Source of the DNA: Zingiber officinale
Taxonomy: Eukaryota > Streptophyta > Magnoliopsida > Zingiberales > Zingiberaceae
Assembly: GCF_018446385.1 (NCBI RefSeq)
Contig: NC_056001.1
Span: forward strand, 7,459,600-7,523,599
DNA length: 64,000 nucleotides
Direction: 5' to 3'
Part shown: piece by piece, positions 48,271 to 62,111 of the stretch
Position numbering within the stretch: position 1 is the first letter of the stretch
Layout of the letters: every line of letters starts with the position of its first letter
Notes under the pieces: model-generated
Told to the model about the DNA's origin: nothing
What the model saw: only the letters and a program-made list of their open reading frames with translations
Database searches by the model: none
Position numbers and translations under genes: made by a program

Positions 48271-49746
48271 CTATGGGGTAGAGAAGATGCTCCTAGGAAC
48301 CCAATACCTATTAGAGCTCATTGGGTTCACTAAATATTCACTAGGGATAACTTCCCTAGCAACCCTCCTAATGACCCTCTTAGGCTTTGAAGCCTTGGTC
48401 ATTTGGGTCTCATCAAGGTCAACTATAGGGGTGACTCCCCTTGTAACCTTGGTAATGGTCTTCCTAGCCCTAGGTTTTGTTCCATAATCGAATGGAACAT
48501 TGTGATAAGTGGGCTTGACCATTTGGGACTTAGGTTTGTGACCCAAACCCTTTTTGTCCTTGGACATTGGTTTTTGACCCTTAAACCCTAGAGATGACTT
48601 CTCCATGTTTTTAAGAGCCTTTTCTAAATTATCAAGTCTTGACCTCAAGACTTGATTCTCCTTCTCTAGTACCTCAATTTTTGATTTGTCATTTTTCTTT
48701 GAGGCATTCCTAGGCATGTGTCTAGTTGATTTGGGATTCCTACCTAGGTTCTCCTTAACCTTAGATGAGGTAATTCTAGGGTTGGCTTTCCTAGTGTTAT
48801 CCTTATCTAGGCTCACATGTTTGGCACCTAAGCATGTGTATCGATTTCTAATGTTATCATGCTTATCATTATTGACTAGTGCAATAAAATTTCTAGCATG
48901 CATCTTACTAGTATTGCACGAATGAGACTTAAATGATACCTTAGGGTTTGCCTTAGCTCCCCCTATAGAAGTGCTCGGTCTCTTGCCCTTGTGAGGTTGC
49001 CTCCCCCTCGGACAATGACTCCGATAATGTCCCCTTCGCTTGCATTGGAAGCATACCACGTGCTCCTTGCCTTTGCGTGTCGGGACTCCGGCTCCCTTGA
49101 CTTTTGGTGCCGGTGGAGTCTTCCTAACCCTCCTTGGACACTTACTCTTGTAGTGCCCATGTTTCCTACACTCAAAACACATTATGTGTAATTTGCTTGA
49201 AATCACAGTGTTTGAGTTACCTAGGGTTGTGGATGGAGATGAGCTTTCTTCTTCAACCCTTCCGGAGGTGGAAACTTCTTCTTCTTGCTCCGAACTTGAG
49301 CAAGAGGAACTCTCCTCCTCTTCTTCCTTGGATGTTGAGTAGCCCTCAACTCCCAATTTGCTCCCTCCATGATGTGAGCTACTTGGCTCACTAGGCTCCT
49401 CTTCATGGCTTGAAGTGAAGCTCTCCTCATGGTACTTGGCCAAGTTATCCCACAATTCCTTGGCATTGTTGTATTTACCTATCTTACACAAAATATTAGT
49501 AGGTAATGAAAATTCAATTGTTTTAGTTACCTCATTGTTGATCGTGGATTGGTGGACTTGTTCCTTCGTCCACTTGTTCTTCTCTAGAGGCTCTCCTTCT
49601 TTATCCATTGGAGGAGAAAACCCTTCTTGTACACAAAACCAGTTCAACATATTAGTCCTAAGAAAATACATCATCCTTACCTTCCAATATGTGAAGTTGT
49701 CGTTGTAGAATGGTGGAATCGTGATGTCTTCTCCGAATTGATCCAT
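48271..49746 (-). CDS. Copia Gag protein (retroelement)
   Basis: An open 491-codon frame, starting MDQFGEDITIPPFYNDNFTY (first ATG; six further codons upstream lack an ATG). It has the same domains as the first Gag: N-domain, acidic serine-rich linker, CFECRKHGHYKSKC and CFQCKRRGHYRSHC zinc knuckles, coiled coil (VLEKENQVLRSRLDNLEKAL) and the same tail RYWVPRSIFSTP. The two proteins differ most in the acidic linker and least in the knuckles and tail. It packages element RNA. No pol follows. Confidence 0.9.
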   Translation of the reverse strand: MDQFGEDITIPPFYNDNFTYWKVRMMYFLRTNMLNWFCVQEGFSPPMDKEGEPLEKNKWTKEQVHQSTINNEVTKTIEFSLPTNILCKIGKYNNAKELWDNLAKYHEESFTSSHEEEPSEPSSSHHGGSKLGVEGYSTSKEEEEESSSCSSSEQEEEVSTSGRVEEESSSPSTTLGNSNTVISSKLHIMCFECRKHGHYKSKCPRRVRKTPPAPKVKGAGVPTRKGKEHVVCFQCKRRGHYRSHCPRGRQPHKGKRPSTSIGGAKANPKVSFKSHSCNTSKMHARNFIALVNNDKHDNIRNRYTCLGAKHVSLDKDNTRKANPRITSSKVKENLGRNPKSTRHMPRNASKKNDKSKIEVLEKENQVLRSRLDNLEKALKNMEKSSLGFKGQKPMSKDKKGLGHKPKSQMVKPTYHNVPFDYGTKPRARKTITKVTRGVTPIVDLDETQMTKASKPKRVIRRVAREVIPSEYLVNPMSSNRYWVPRSIFSTP

Positions 49747-49792
49747 CTCTAGCTTTGCTCCCACGGGTGTTGATCCGATGAAGAGCGGCCTC

Positions 49793-49804
49793 GCTCTGAT
49801 ACCA
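49793..49804 (-). promoter_or_regulatory. Primer binding site (initiator-Met tRNA)
   Basis: The minus strand reads TGGTATCAGAGC beside the 5' LTR. Confidence 0.9.
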
Positions 49805-49806
49805 CT

Positions 49807-51583
49807 TGTTGGGATCTCTTCGTACGGCTAGAGAGGGGGGTGTGAATAGCCGACCCCAATCGATCGCGTTTCTTCCTACGATTAGGTTAGCGCAGCGGAA
49901 ATACAAAGTAGAAAGAAAACAGGAGAAGAAAGACAAACCATATAACGAGGTTCGGAGATGAACTCCTACTCCTCGGCGTGTCCGTAAGGTGGACGAAGCC
50001 TACCAATCCGTCGGTGGATGAGTCCCCGGAAACCCGGCTAATAGATACTCCTTGTGGGTGGAGAAACCTCACCACATTCTTTGCAACAGCAATAGGAGTA
50101 CAAATAGGAACAAGAAAACAAGAACAGAAATGTAAACAACACTTGCTTGCCTTCTTGAAGTCAGCGGGAAGCAGAAGCTTCTCGGATCCAAGCCTAGCTA
50201 GAAAACCAACAACAGGAAGAAGCTCACACGAAGCTTTAGCACCCAACGAGCTCAACAAAGCTCAAGAAGAAGAAGAAGCGAAGCTTGAGCGAAGAGTACT
50301 TCCGAAGGAAGAAGAAGAAGCCCAGAGAATCCCTCACCTTTATACCGCAAAGAAGAAGCAATGAAGAAACTAGCCGTTGCGTCACAACTGCTCGATCGGT
50401 CCGCAGACCGATCGCCTAAGCGCGTGAAGCTTGTTTGTCACCGATCGGTCCCGCACCGATCAGGTGTTGCGATCAAGCCCGATCGGTCCCCCGATCGGTC
50501 GACGAGACATTCATGCGTACTACGATCGATGCGGACCGATCAAAGACCGGATCGGTCCACAGACCGATCCCAACTCGCTTCCTTCCGCGACATCGTCTCC
50601 TGATCGGTCGCCACGACCGATCAGGGAAGCTCCTGATCGGTCCACAGACCGATCAGATACCGATCAGTAGCACACTGATCGGTTACTGATCGGTCACCAG
50701 ACCGATCAGATAACTAGTGACTTGGTTTTTGCCCAAACCAAGTCCCAAGCCTTCCAAACCAACATTCGGTCAACCTCGACATGTTGGTACTTCATTCCTA
50801 GCATCTGGTCACTCCCTTGACCTGCTAGAATTTCCCGCCAAGTGTCCGGTCAATTCCTTTGACCTACTTGGACTTTCCAACACCAGAAGTCCGATCATCC
50901 CTGATCCATCTGGATTTTCCCTTGCCTGGCTTCACTCACCAGGACTTTCACCTGGCTTCACTCACCAGGATTTCCACACTGCCTAACATCCCAGTTAGGA
51001 CTTTCTCACTGCCTGGCTTCACTCACCAGGACTTTCCACACTGCCTAACATCCCAGTTAGGACTTTCCACTGCCTGGCTTCACTTACCAGGACTTTCCAA
51101 CTGCCTAACATCCCAGTTAGGACTTTCCCAGTGCCAAGTCTCCATACTTGGACTTTTCCAGTGCCAAGTCTTCATACTTGGACTTTTCGCGTGCCAAGCT
51201 CCCTGCTTGGACTTTTCCGTGCCAAGTCTCCATACTTGGACTTTTCCAGTGCCAAGCTCCCTGCTTGGACTTTTCCGTGCCAAGTCTCCATACTTGGACT
51301 TTTCCAGTGCCAAGCTCCCTGCTTGGACTTTTCCCGAATCAGGTCAACCAGGTCAACCTTGACCTACGGTTGCACCAATAATCTCCCAAACATCTATTCT
51401 TGTCCCACATCAAGAATAGAACTCTCTCACGAGTGTCAAACATCAACATGCAACACAACTAGGTCAACATTGACCTAAGGTTGCACCGACAATCTTCCCA
51501 GGTCAAACATCAAAATACAACTCGAGTCACGTCAACTCGAGTCGGGTCAACCAGGTCAACCTTGACCTAAGGTTGCACCAACA
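49807..51583 (-). repeat. 5' LTR of the second gag-only element (1777 bp)
   Basis: The partner of 44626-46408. Its variable-stem hairpin array is at 50717-51335. Its GATCGGTC array (50390-50710) has an irregular stretch near 50390-50560 compared with the partner. Confidence 0.9.
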
Positions 51584-51588
51584 GTGGA

Positions 51589-51822
51589 GAGGTGCCACAG
51601 ATGACGTCAAATTTGATCTTGTCTGGAAGAGGTGGGTCATGGAGTGCCAGTGAGCTGCCCTGGAGGTTGACTGGGAATAAGACTTTTGCTCAAGAACTCC
51701 AAGATTCGCCTGCAAATATCAGCAAAGGAGGAAGGGAAATCGTCAATAAATAGGCTAGGGGGTCCCTGGAGCAGCTACTTCGATAATCAAGTAAGGAATC
51801 AGAAGAAAAGGACTATGGCGTA
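51589..51822 (-). mobile_element. Gypsy leader/LTR fragment
   Basis: On the minus strand AAGATCA followed by a PBS-like TTTGACGTCATCTGTGGC parallels the LTR end at 40793, and it joins the gag relic at 44620 across the Copia insertion. It is a fossil fragment. Confidence 0.5.
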
Positions 51823-52731
51823 TGATGCGGGGATGATAAGGGGCCCCCGCCCCCGCTGCCACGGTGGAGGTCAATGGGTTGACGGTGTCAATCGGTCGGC
51901 GAATCATACTTCGACCAAGGATTAAGCACCAACCCACCGACACAAGGAATAATCAAACTAATGCTCAAGGGACACACAGAAGTCGAGCCGAACGGTTCCT
52001 CCACTTGGCCTAGCAGTAGATTCGACATCAGCCGAACACGCGGACAGTGAACTGCCCGCCGAGCGGTTATCCCGCTCGGCCAAGCAATAGAGCATGTGGA
52101 CAGTGGGCTTTCGACCGAGCGGCCATCCCGCTCGGCCCAGCAACGGACGACAATTGGACAAGTGGACTTTCAGTTGAGCGGCTATCTCGCTCGGTGTGAC
52201 AGCAGATAGCGCAGGGATAGCAGAATTTCAACCGGGCGGTCATTCCGCTCGGCCAAGCAACAAACACAACATGATATCTTTGGACATCCTTTTGAGAGCT
52301 AGGGCCGCTAACAGACAGCATGGTCAGACAGAAGATCGTATGACAGAAGCTTCCACTATCACTTCAGATATATGCTTGACCCGTTAAGGTACTGTATCAG
52401 GGATACTTTACTGACACGTCTTTTCATGAAAAATTTTGAGATGCATGCTCACCTTGGGAAGCGTGTATGCGCACTTCCGAAACTCTATATAAAGGGGGTC
52501 CAAGAATCGGTGGAGGTATGCTTTACAAGCGATTTCCACTGTTGTGCTATAGTTCTTGCTTCTTCTTGCTTCGCCGGAGACTAACTTGAGCGTCGGAGGG
52601 CCATTGCCGGGAACCCCTTCCTTGGCTCGGTGCTAACGTGACTTGTGTTGTAGGCGGGAGCGAAGTCCACCGGAGGTCCGCAGGAGCGTCACTTCCCCAG
52701 CATCCATCTCTTTGACTTTCGGATAGGATCA
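51823..52731 (+). mobile_element. Ty3/gypsy solo LTR
   Basis: It starts TGATGCGGGGATGATAAGG and has several CCGAGCGG/CCGCTCGG palindromic phrases (52050-52260). A TATA box (CTCTATATAAAGG near 52484) and the family leader (GAGCGTCGGAGGG) follow, and it ends GGATCA. No internal region follows on either side in the right orientation. Confidence 0.7.
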
Positions 52732-53419
52732 GTGTAAATGAAGGAAGTATGAGAAAAGGTGCACACGTACCTGTACCAGCGGAGAAGGATTCCTTTTTAT
52801 GATGCCTCTCACATTCCCCGCAATTAATGATGTCTCATCTGACTACTAGACAATCTGTCCCATCATTATGCTTCACTGTATCTAGCAGTCACATCGTGAG
52901 TATGGGGAGGATGTGTTGTGTATCTATACATAAATAAAATCTTTTATCTCTGATAAGCCCACGTGTTGTATTAATGGTGAAATGGGTTTGTGGACTAAGA
53001 GGCCTATTGGGCCGTTATTAGAAGATGGGCCCGACATAGGGGTCCCACTTTCTCAGGAGGTCTAAATGGGTCATGATAGTATCCCGAGAGAGAGTGGATC
53101 AGTGGAGCTTTAGAAGCTACTGACAAACTACGGTGATGTACGAGAGAATCCAAAATTAGATATATTTTTTTAAGTAGTTATCCGTTAATTAAGTTTAATT
53201 TATTTTTTATATTTAATTTTGTCCTAAATCTTAGAAATCGAATCTTGATAGTTAATTTATCCTAAATCTTAGGGAATAAGTCTGGTTGGTTATTTTTTTG
53301 TTTAGATATTTTTGAAAGTTTTGAGAGCTATATAAAACTATCTTGAGCTACTTCTTATTTCGTTATTTCTCTCTTGTTTCTTCTTAATCCCTCTATAACT
53401 TCACGCCCCAGAATAATCT
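52732..53419. other. LTR-like, TATA-bearing repeat of unknown family
   Basis: There is a GAGCTATATAAAACT TATA box at about 53327 and an imperfect repeat CCTAAATCTTAG at 53223 and 53270. It has no coding frame and probably forms the edge of another LTR element. Confidence 0.4.
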
Positions 53420-54377
53420 ATATTCTGCTCGGCGTCAACTGACCTGTTGAGAGCCCGTCCAATTGACTTGGTTGATCGAGAGAGAACGAGGAGCAGAATC
53501 CTGCAAGTATTTGATAGAGCCGGGAGTGGGGCCCTTTGAGGGCATGCCCGATCGACTGTAGCTGATGGGGGAAGAACAAGGAGCAGAATCCCACGAGTAT
53601 CCGGTTGAACCGGGGAGTTGGGCTCTTTGAGGGCTTGTCTGATCGGTTGTAGCCAATCGGGGAAGAACGAGGAGCAGAGCCCCGTGGGTGTCCGACATAG
53701 TTGGAGAGTGGAACCTTTGAGGGTCTGTCCAATCGACTATAGCCGATCGGGAGGGAATGGGGAGCGGATCCCCCTGGTATCTAACAAAGCCAGAAAGTGG
53801 GGCCCTTTCCAGCCTTCCAGAGAAGAACGTGGAGCAAAATTCCGTGGGTATCCGACAGAGCCGAGGAGTGAAGCCCTTTGAGGGTCTGTTTGATCGACTG
53901 TAGCTGATCGGGGAAGAGCGGGGAACAAAATCCCTTAAGTATCCAGTAGAGCCGGGGAGTGGGGCCTTTTGAGGACCTGTCCGATCGACTGTTGCTAATT
54001 AGGGAAGAACAAGGAGTAGAACCCTGCGGGTGTCCAGAAGAGTTGGGGAGTGGGGCCCTTTAAAGATTTGTCCTATCGACAGTAACTGATCGAGAAGGAA
54101 CGAGAAGTGGAGCCTCTCGAATGTTCGGTAGAGCTGGGGAGTGGGGCCCTTTGAGGGCTTGCACGATTGGCCGTAGGAGGGAACGAGGGAGCAAAACCTC
54201 GTGGATGTCCGGCAAAGTCGGGAGTGAGGCTCTTTGAGAGCATGTCCGATTGACAATAAGGACCAGTCTGATAGCTGATCAAAGAAGAATAGGGAGTAAA
54301 GCCTCATGGGTGTTCAACAGAGCAGGAAAGTGGGACCCTTTGAAGGCCTGTCCAATCGACGATAGTTGATCAGGAGG
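53420..54377. repeat. 90-bp tandem array
   Basis: Units contain GAACGAGGAGCAGAATCC, GAGCCGGGGAGTGGGGCCC and TTTGAGGGC, then a GATCGACTGTAGC/GATCGGG inverted pair. The GAGCAG phrase starts at 53491, 53581, 53672 and 53762, then about 53832, for roughly ten units in all. Frames through it are open by composition only. Confidence 0.85.
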
Positions 54378-55521
54378 TGATGATCCTACTAGACCAGGTA
54401 TTCGATCGTTGACTTACTTTGGACCTTGACCGTTGATACGGTGCGTAAAAGAGGGGCCCGATAAGGCCAGGAGGTCAATAGTTAAGGGGACATGACAGTC
54501 AAAATTCAAGAGGGTGTGACAGTCAATAGTCAAGAGGAGGAGATAGTTAGACCACTTCACGTCATCAGCCGCATAATTCCTGGTCGGTCACAGTCAGGGC
54601 AGGTCCCCAGATCTGAGACATAAGATAAAGCTTGGAGTAGTTCCTGACTTGCCCCCGACTGATCGGACTTCCCCAGCTCAGGCTGTGCAGATGGGCTTGG
54701 TACTTTTACTAAGACAACTCCCGGTCAGCTCTTCAACGATCAAGGTGTGAAAGATGGATCCCTCAGTACAGTCTCAGATAAAACTCAGTCGGTTCGCCAT
54801 AGCTCATCCTCCTCATTAAGGCTCGAGCCTGGTGGTACATCTGAGCGATCATCCCGAGCTGTCTGTAGCTAAACCCGGGCGGGACGGAAAGCGCTAAGCA
54901 ACAACCATGTCAGGGAATTGTAATCTCCTGTTAAAGAATAACTGTCATATGTCAGGGAATATTCCAGTGGTCTACTATTACCTATGAATGGAACCTTCCT
55001 TCTACCAATAGAAGGTCACCGTACATCCTCTCTCACCCAACAGGCATTGACACCCGACATTCTCTAATAATAAACAAACTCTGAAGGTATGCAATGTCAT
55101 ATAAAAAAGTACAGACCTTGGAGTTTCACGTGGGAATTAGCTTTTGGGACGTACATACACAGAGTGCGTCAAAATCACCTCTCCATCAACACTAACGTCA
55201 TCTTTATCGACCTCCATCTAACTCAGATTTCGTACAGAATCAATCGTCATATATTTCGGCTCGTTGACCCTAGGCTCTACTGAACGGCCTTCTCGTATTC
55301 CAGCCTTTTGACCTACTTTAGATATTTACCAGCCACTTATTCCAGCTCGTTGACCCTGGGCTCTACTGAATGGCCTTCTCGTATTCATTGTATCAATTAT
55401 ATTCTCTATCGCGCAGTAGCGAAGGCAAGAACGGTTTAGCACCGAGAGAAGAATCCATCCTCGGTCACTAGTTAGTTATTCCTTTTCGAAGAATCGTCGA
55501 CTCGAACATGGTCTCGGATCA
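54378..55521 (+). mobile_element. Probable gypsy LTR of another family
   Basis: It starts TGATGATCC and ends CTCGGATCA, with a TATA-like CATATAAAAAAG at about 55097 and an 86-bp tandem pair (GCTCGTTGACCCTAGGCTC at 55260, GCTCGTTGACCCTGGGCTC at 55346). I found no target duplication, so the boundaries are tentative. Confidence 0.45.
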
Positions 55522-56542
55522 AATCCACGTGATAAAGATGTGTTGGTGAGGGACCGGTTCAGGTCCTGGTCGCGCTTTGGACGGGAGGTGGTTCACGGGG
55601 AGTCTGTGGCTACATTGCATTGGCCTTTTTTTGAGGCAAAAGCACATGGTTTGCTTAATTAATTGTGAGCTCTCAACAACTATTGCACCCACATGATATG
55701 CTTTAATTTGTGGCCGTCGCCCTGCAAAAGACATGACACTGTTGGTCCATATATCGTGCATGCACGATGCTGATCTATCATTCAAATTTGTTTTTGTTTC
55801 CACCTAGCTACTGCTCAATATATTTCTCTTTATCGTTAGAAGTTTCTCAATGAGAAAGAGCCGTGTGTGAAGATCGAACGCGTTACATGCACATTTACTT
55901 GAAACATGGTCAAAACGTTTGGTTATAGCATCTAGCATCCACCCTTAAATAGTGTAGGGCAGATAATTTAAGCATGATCCATAAGAGAGTTCATTCAATA
56001 TCATAAGCTATATATCTTCATCTTATCTATTTTTTTTTATTAGGTTAGGTTACATAATTAATTAACAACAACGTCATATTGACTAAAAAAAGTATATTCA
56101 TTTAAAAATACTTTCATTGGCATAAACATTACACAAAGGAAGGGCAAAAATAAAAATGATCCATGCTCAATGATCTAGCTACTTTAATTTGTTGTCATTG
56201 ATAAAACTCTAAACAACATGTAATTGAGAAGGAATGGAAGCAACGTTAACTGAAACTAAACCATAGGACTTTAAGTTCATATAATAAATTATAACAACAG
56301 TAAGATGTACAAAATGGATATTTATAATAATCTAGGAGAGTAATTAAGAATAGTCAACGAAGAACAGCTAGATAGGGGAAAAAAAACTTGAAATTAACTT
56401 TCATCATTTCGTGACGAATATACACAGAAAGGAAGAATCAATTAATAGGACTTCTTGAATTGAGTTAACACATTTATTACCTTCTTGAGTTTCCTCTTCA
56501 CACAGGCATTCTGCCAGACTTTTCGTCGTTCTGTTGGTGAAT
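55522..56542. other. Intergenic; 3' part of the pri-miR167 unit at its end
   Basis: No gene is supported. The MIR167 transcript probably ends within the right part of this interval. Confidence 0.4.
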
Positions 56543-57010
56543 TGAGGGATTGAAACTGCCAGATGATCTGATGAAATGAAAACAAGGAATTCCTCCTCTT
56601 CCCTCTCTTGATTTAATTAATTGATCAATCATTGTTAGACTTTTAGATAGAGGAAAACAATCGATAGATCAATAAGTTAAAGTTTCTTTATCCTTAATTC
56701 CTGAGAAATCAAAACTTGCACTATTTCTTCCACAGGTACCTCCAATCACAAACACTAATATATTTTTTTTTTGTTTCTTTTCTTTTCTAATAGAAATCAG
56801 ATTGAAACCCTGCAGAATTCATTTCGAAGATTTAATATAGAGATAACAAGGAGAGAAGAAGGAGAAACTTAAAACTAGTTACGACGTGAAAAAAGAATTG
56901 ATGCGATTAAACACTCGAAAGATGACTCTCTTTTTTTTGTGAAAAACTTTCAAAGAAAAAGCAAGCAGAAGGAACTACATGACCAGATCATGCTGGCAGC
57001 TTCAACCTCT
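56543..57010 (-). ncRNA. MIR167: MIR167 microRNA precursor
   Basis: On the minus strand 57004-56983 reads TGAAGCTGCCAGCATGATC followed by TGG, the miR167d form. The opposite arm 56570-56551 reads CAGATCATCTGGCAGTTTCA, the star-like sequence. The duplex extends outward (TTGAAG against CTTTCAA, then GAGG against CCCTC) and inward (TCATGTAGTTCC region against GGAATTCC). The loop between the arms is about 410 bases, longer than most plant precursors, so either the loop is truly long or it holds an intron. miR167 directs cleavage of auxin response factor ARF6 and ARF8 mRNAs in flower, root and stress programmes. A TATA box lies about 215 bases upstream of the mature sequence. The interval contains no open frame. 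Confidence 0.92.
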
Positions 57011-57218
57011 TCATTCCAACAATTTAATCATGCAGGTAAGAAATTAAGTCAAAAATAATAGAGCAGAAAAGCATGTATTTAAGAACCAAAGAGAACGGAA
57101 GAAGAAGAAGAGGAGGAGGAGAGAAGAGATGTGGCTAATAGTGAATGTAGATGGTGAAGCATAAAGAAGCCATGCACGGCAGTGGTTGTGATAAGGAGGC
57201 CCTCCCTCCCCATCTCTT

Positions 57219-57226
57219 CTTATATA
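57219..57226 (-). promoter_or_regulatory. TATA box of the MIR167 gene
   Basis: The minus strand reads TATATAAG, followed by a CT-rich leader (TCTTCTCTCCTCCTCCTC) typical of a plant 5' transcript end. A start site near 57190 would place the mature miRNA about 190 bases into the transcript. Confidence 0.7.
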
Positions 57227-58774
57227 GTTGTACATATATAATATAAATGCATCTGTCAGCATCATTTATTGTGGCTCGGCTGGTGAGAGTTTCGGTCCCA
57301 ATTGCTACAGCTAACTAGTGATCGTGATTTTTGTCGTCTCTCTCGTTGATTGTCAGGAAGATAAATTGGTTATAAATTGCATCTAAGAAAGGAATTAAAC
57401 CAAATAATGTTAAATTGAAGCAAATCCTAAATTACTGTATTTCCTTGATTACAGCCCATATAGTAACAATTAATTGACTCATGTAAACAGAAGAACAATG
57501 GATACCATAATATTTTCGCATTTTATCCTTCTCTATGGTTGAGCCAGTTCAATCTGGCCTGGTCCATATTTAAAAAGAGTGGTGCAAGCATGAACCTGTA
57601 AGATTGTCCTTTCCTTTGGGTGGTACCAATGCCATGGAGTTGACAACCAATTGAGACTAGACAAAGCTAGCCCTCAGAAAAGAGGGACCATTTGTCTCTG
57701 CATTTGGATTTAACAGATAGACATGAGGCCTATGGCTGCCCCTTGTACTGTATCCAACTCATTCCTTTCATGTTCATTTATGGTTTGATAGTTCACTGGG
57801 CTCAAGTTTTGTGGCAAATAGTGTCCATTCATTGCATGAAGCTCGTCCATCAATTATCTGTGTCTCAAGGAATAACTCCCCTAACTGCTGGGGAAATGTC
57901 TTAGTACAATTCGGAGGAAATGATTCATAGGTTAGCAAGAAGAGAAAATCTCATCCAAGTGAATGGTTATTTTGGATCGATGAGCATCTATTTTTATCAT
58001 CGTCTGCTAATTATACGAACAATAGCACATTTGGAGCTTTAAATGGACATAATGACTTTGATAAATGTACGTCTTTACCATGTTTTATGCAAAGAAAAGA
58101 TTTTCCAAGAGACCCCACATTTAAGCAAAAGAATACAGATAGGGGTTGCGATGGTCGATGGACACCATCTTTTGGATTATTAGAAGACATAAGAACATCT
58201 TAAACAAATGGCATTCAATCAGCAAGCTGTAGACCAACATTTCTTTCTCTCTTTTTTTTTTTAATAAAAAAAACTAATAGAAAGCCAGAGTTTGCTCATC
58301 TCGACTCTGGAAACAAGAGTGAACACAAAATAAACCTACCATGTCAAAAGGAACAAGTCACAACTTGTTCATCAAAATATTACGATAAACCTTAGCTAAT
58401 TTTAAAAAACACAATCCATCTAATTGATTAAAGCATCCATACTCTTCATGCAAATTGATGCCATCATTATCTACTTTATCTAACTTAACCATGCATGAGG
58501 TACTTCTAATTGCTCATGAATGCTATTTTTCATTTTCTCACATTATAATCTCACACATTCATCTCAAGATTCTTCAAGAGAAGAGTTGAGGAACAAAGAA
58601 GTTTAATAACCAAGTAAATATACTCATCTTGACATCACACATGGATTCACAGATGATATAAGAGTTGGAAGTACAACCCTTGCAGGTTTAATCTCGAGGC
58701 CTAGCAAGAATGGAAAGCAACAATTTCCTATCTAAATTGCTCTACTAATTTTTTGAAGGTAGGCTGAATAAAGG
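57227..58774. other. Intergenic between MIR167 and porphobilinogen deaminase
   Basis: No gene is supported. Both neighbours point left, so this holds the MIR167 upstream region and the 3' UTR of the deaminase (right end). Confidence 0.45.
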
Positions 58775-62024
<3,250 letters not shown>

Positions 62025-62111
62025 CTACATGGCCACGACAACTAACATTAAATACACATCTCCAACAAAAAAATAATGGCAATTTATCAAAAGACCCATC
62101 TATATTTCCGA

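Larger units (their letters stand above)
44626..51583 (-). mobile_element. Second gag-only Copia (SIRE-like) LTR element, looks whole
   Basis: LTRs at 44626-46408 and 49807-51583 are bounded by the duplication gtgga at 44621-44625 and 51584-51588. The plan is identical to the 7633-14574 element: PBS TGGTATCAGAGC, one gag frame, non-coding spacer, polypurine tract AAAAAGGGGGAGAT. There is no pol. It belongs to the same family but a different subgroup, with a differing LTR hairpin content. The LTRs are nearly identical outside one patch, so insertion is recent. The host site is the gypsy relic. Confidence 0.9.

Noticed and set aside
53418-54307. Proline/serine-rich minus-strand proteins
   Set aside because: They are produced by the 90-bp tandem array.
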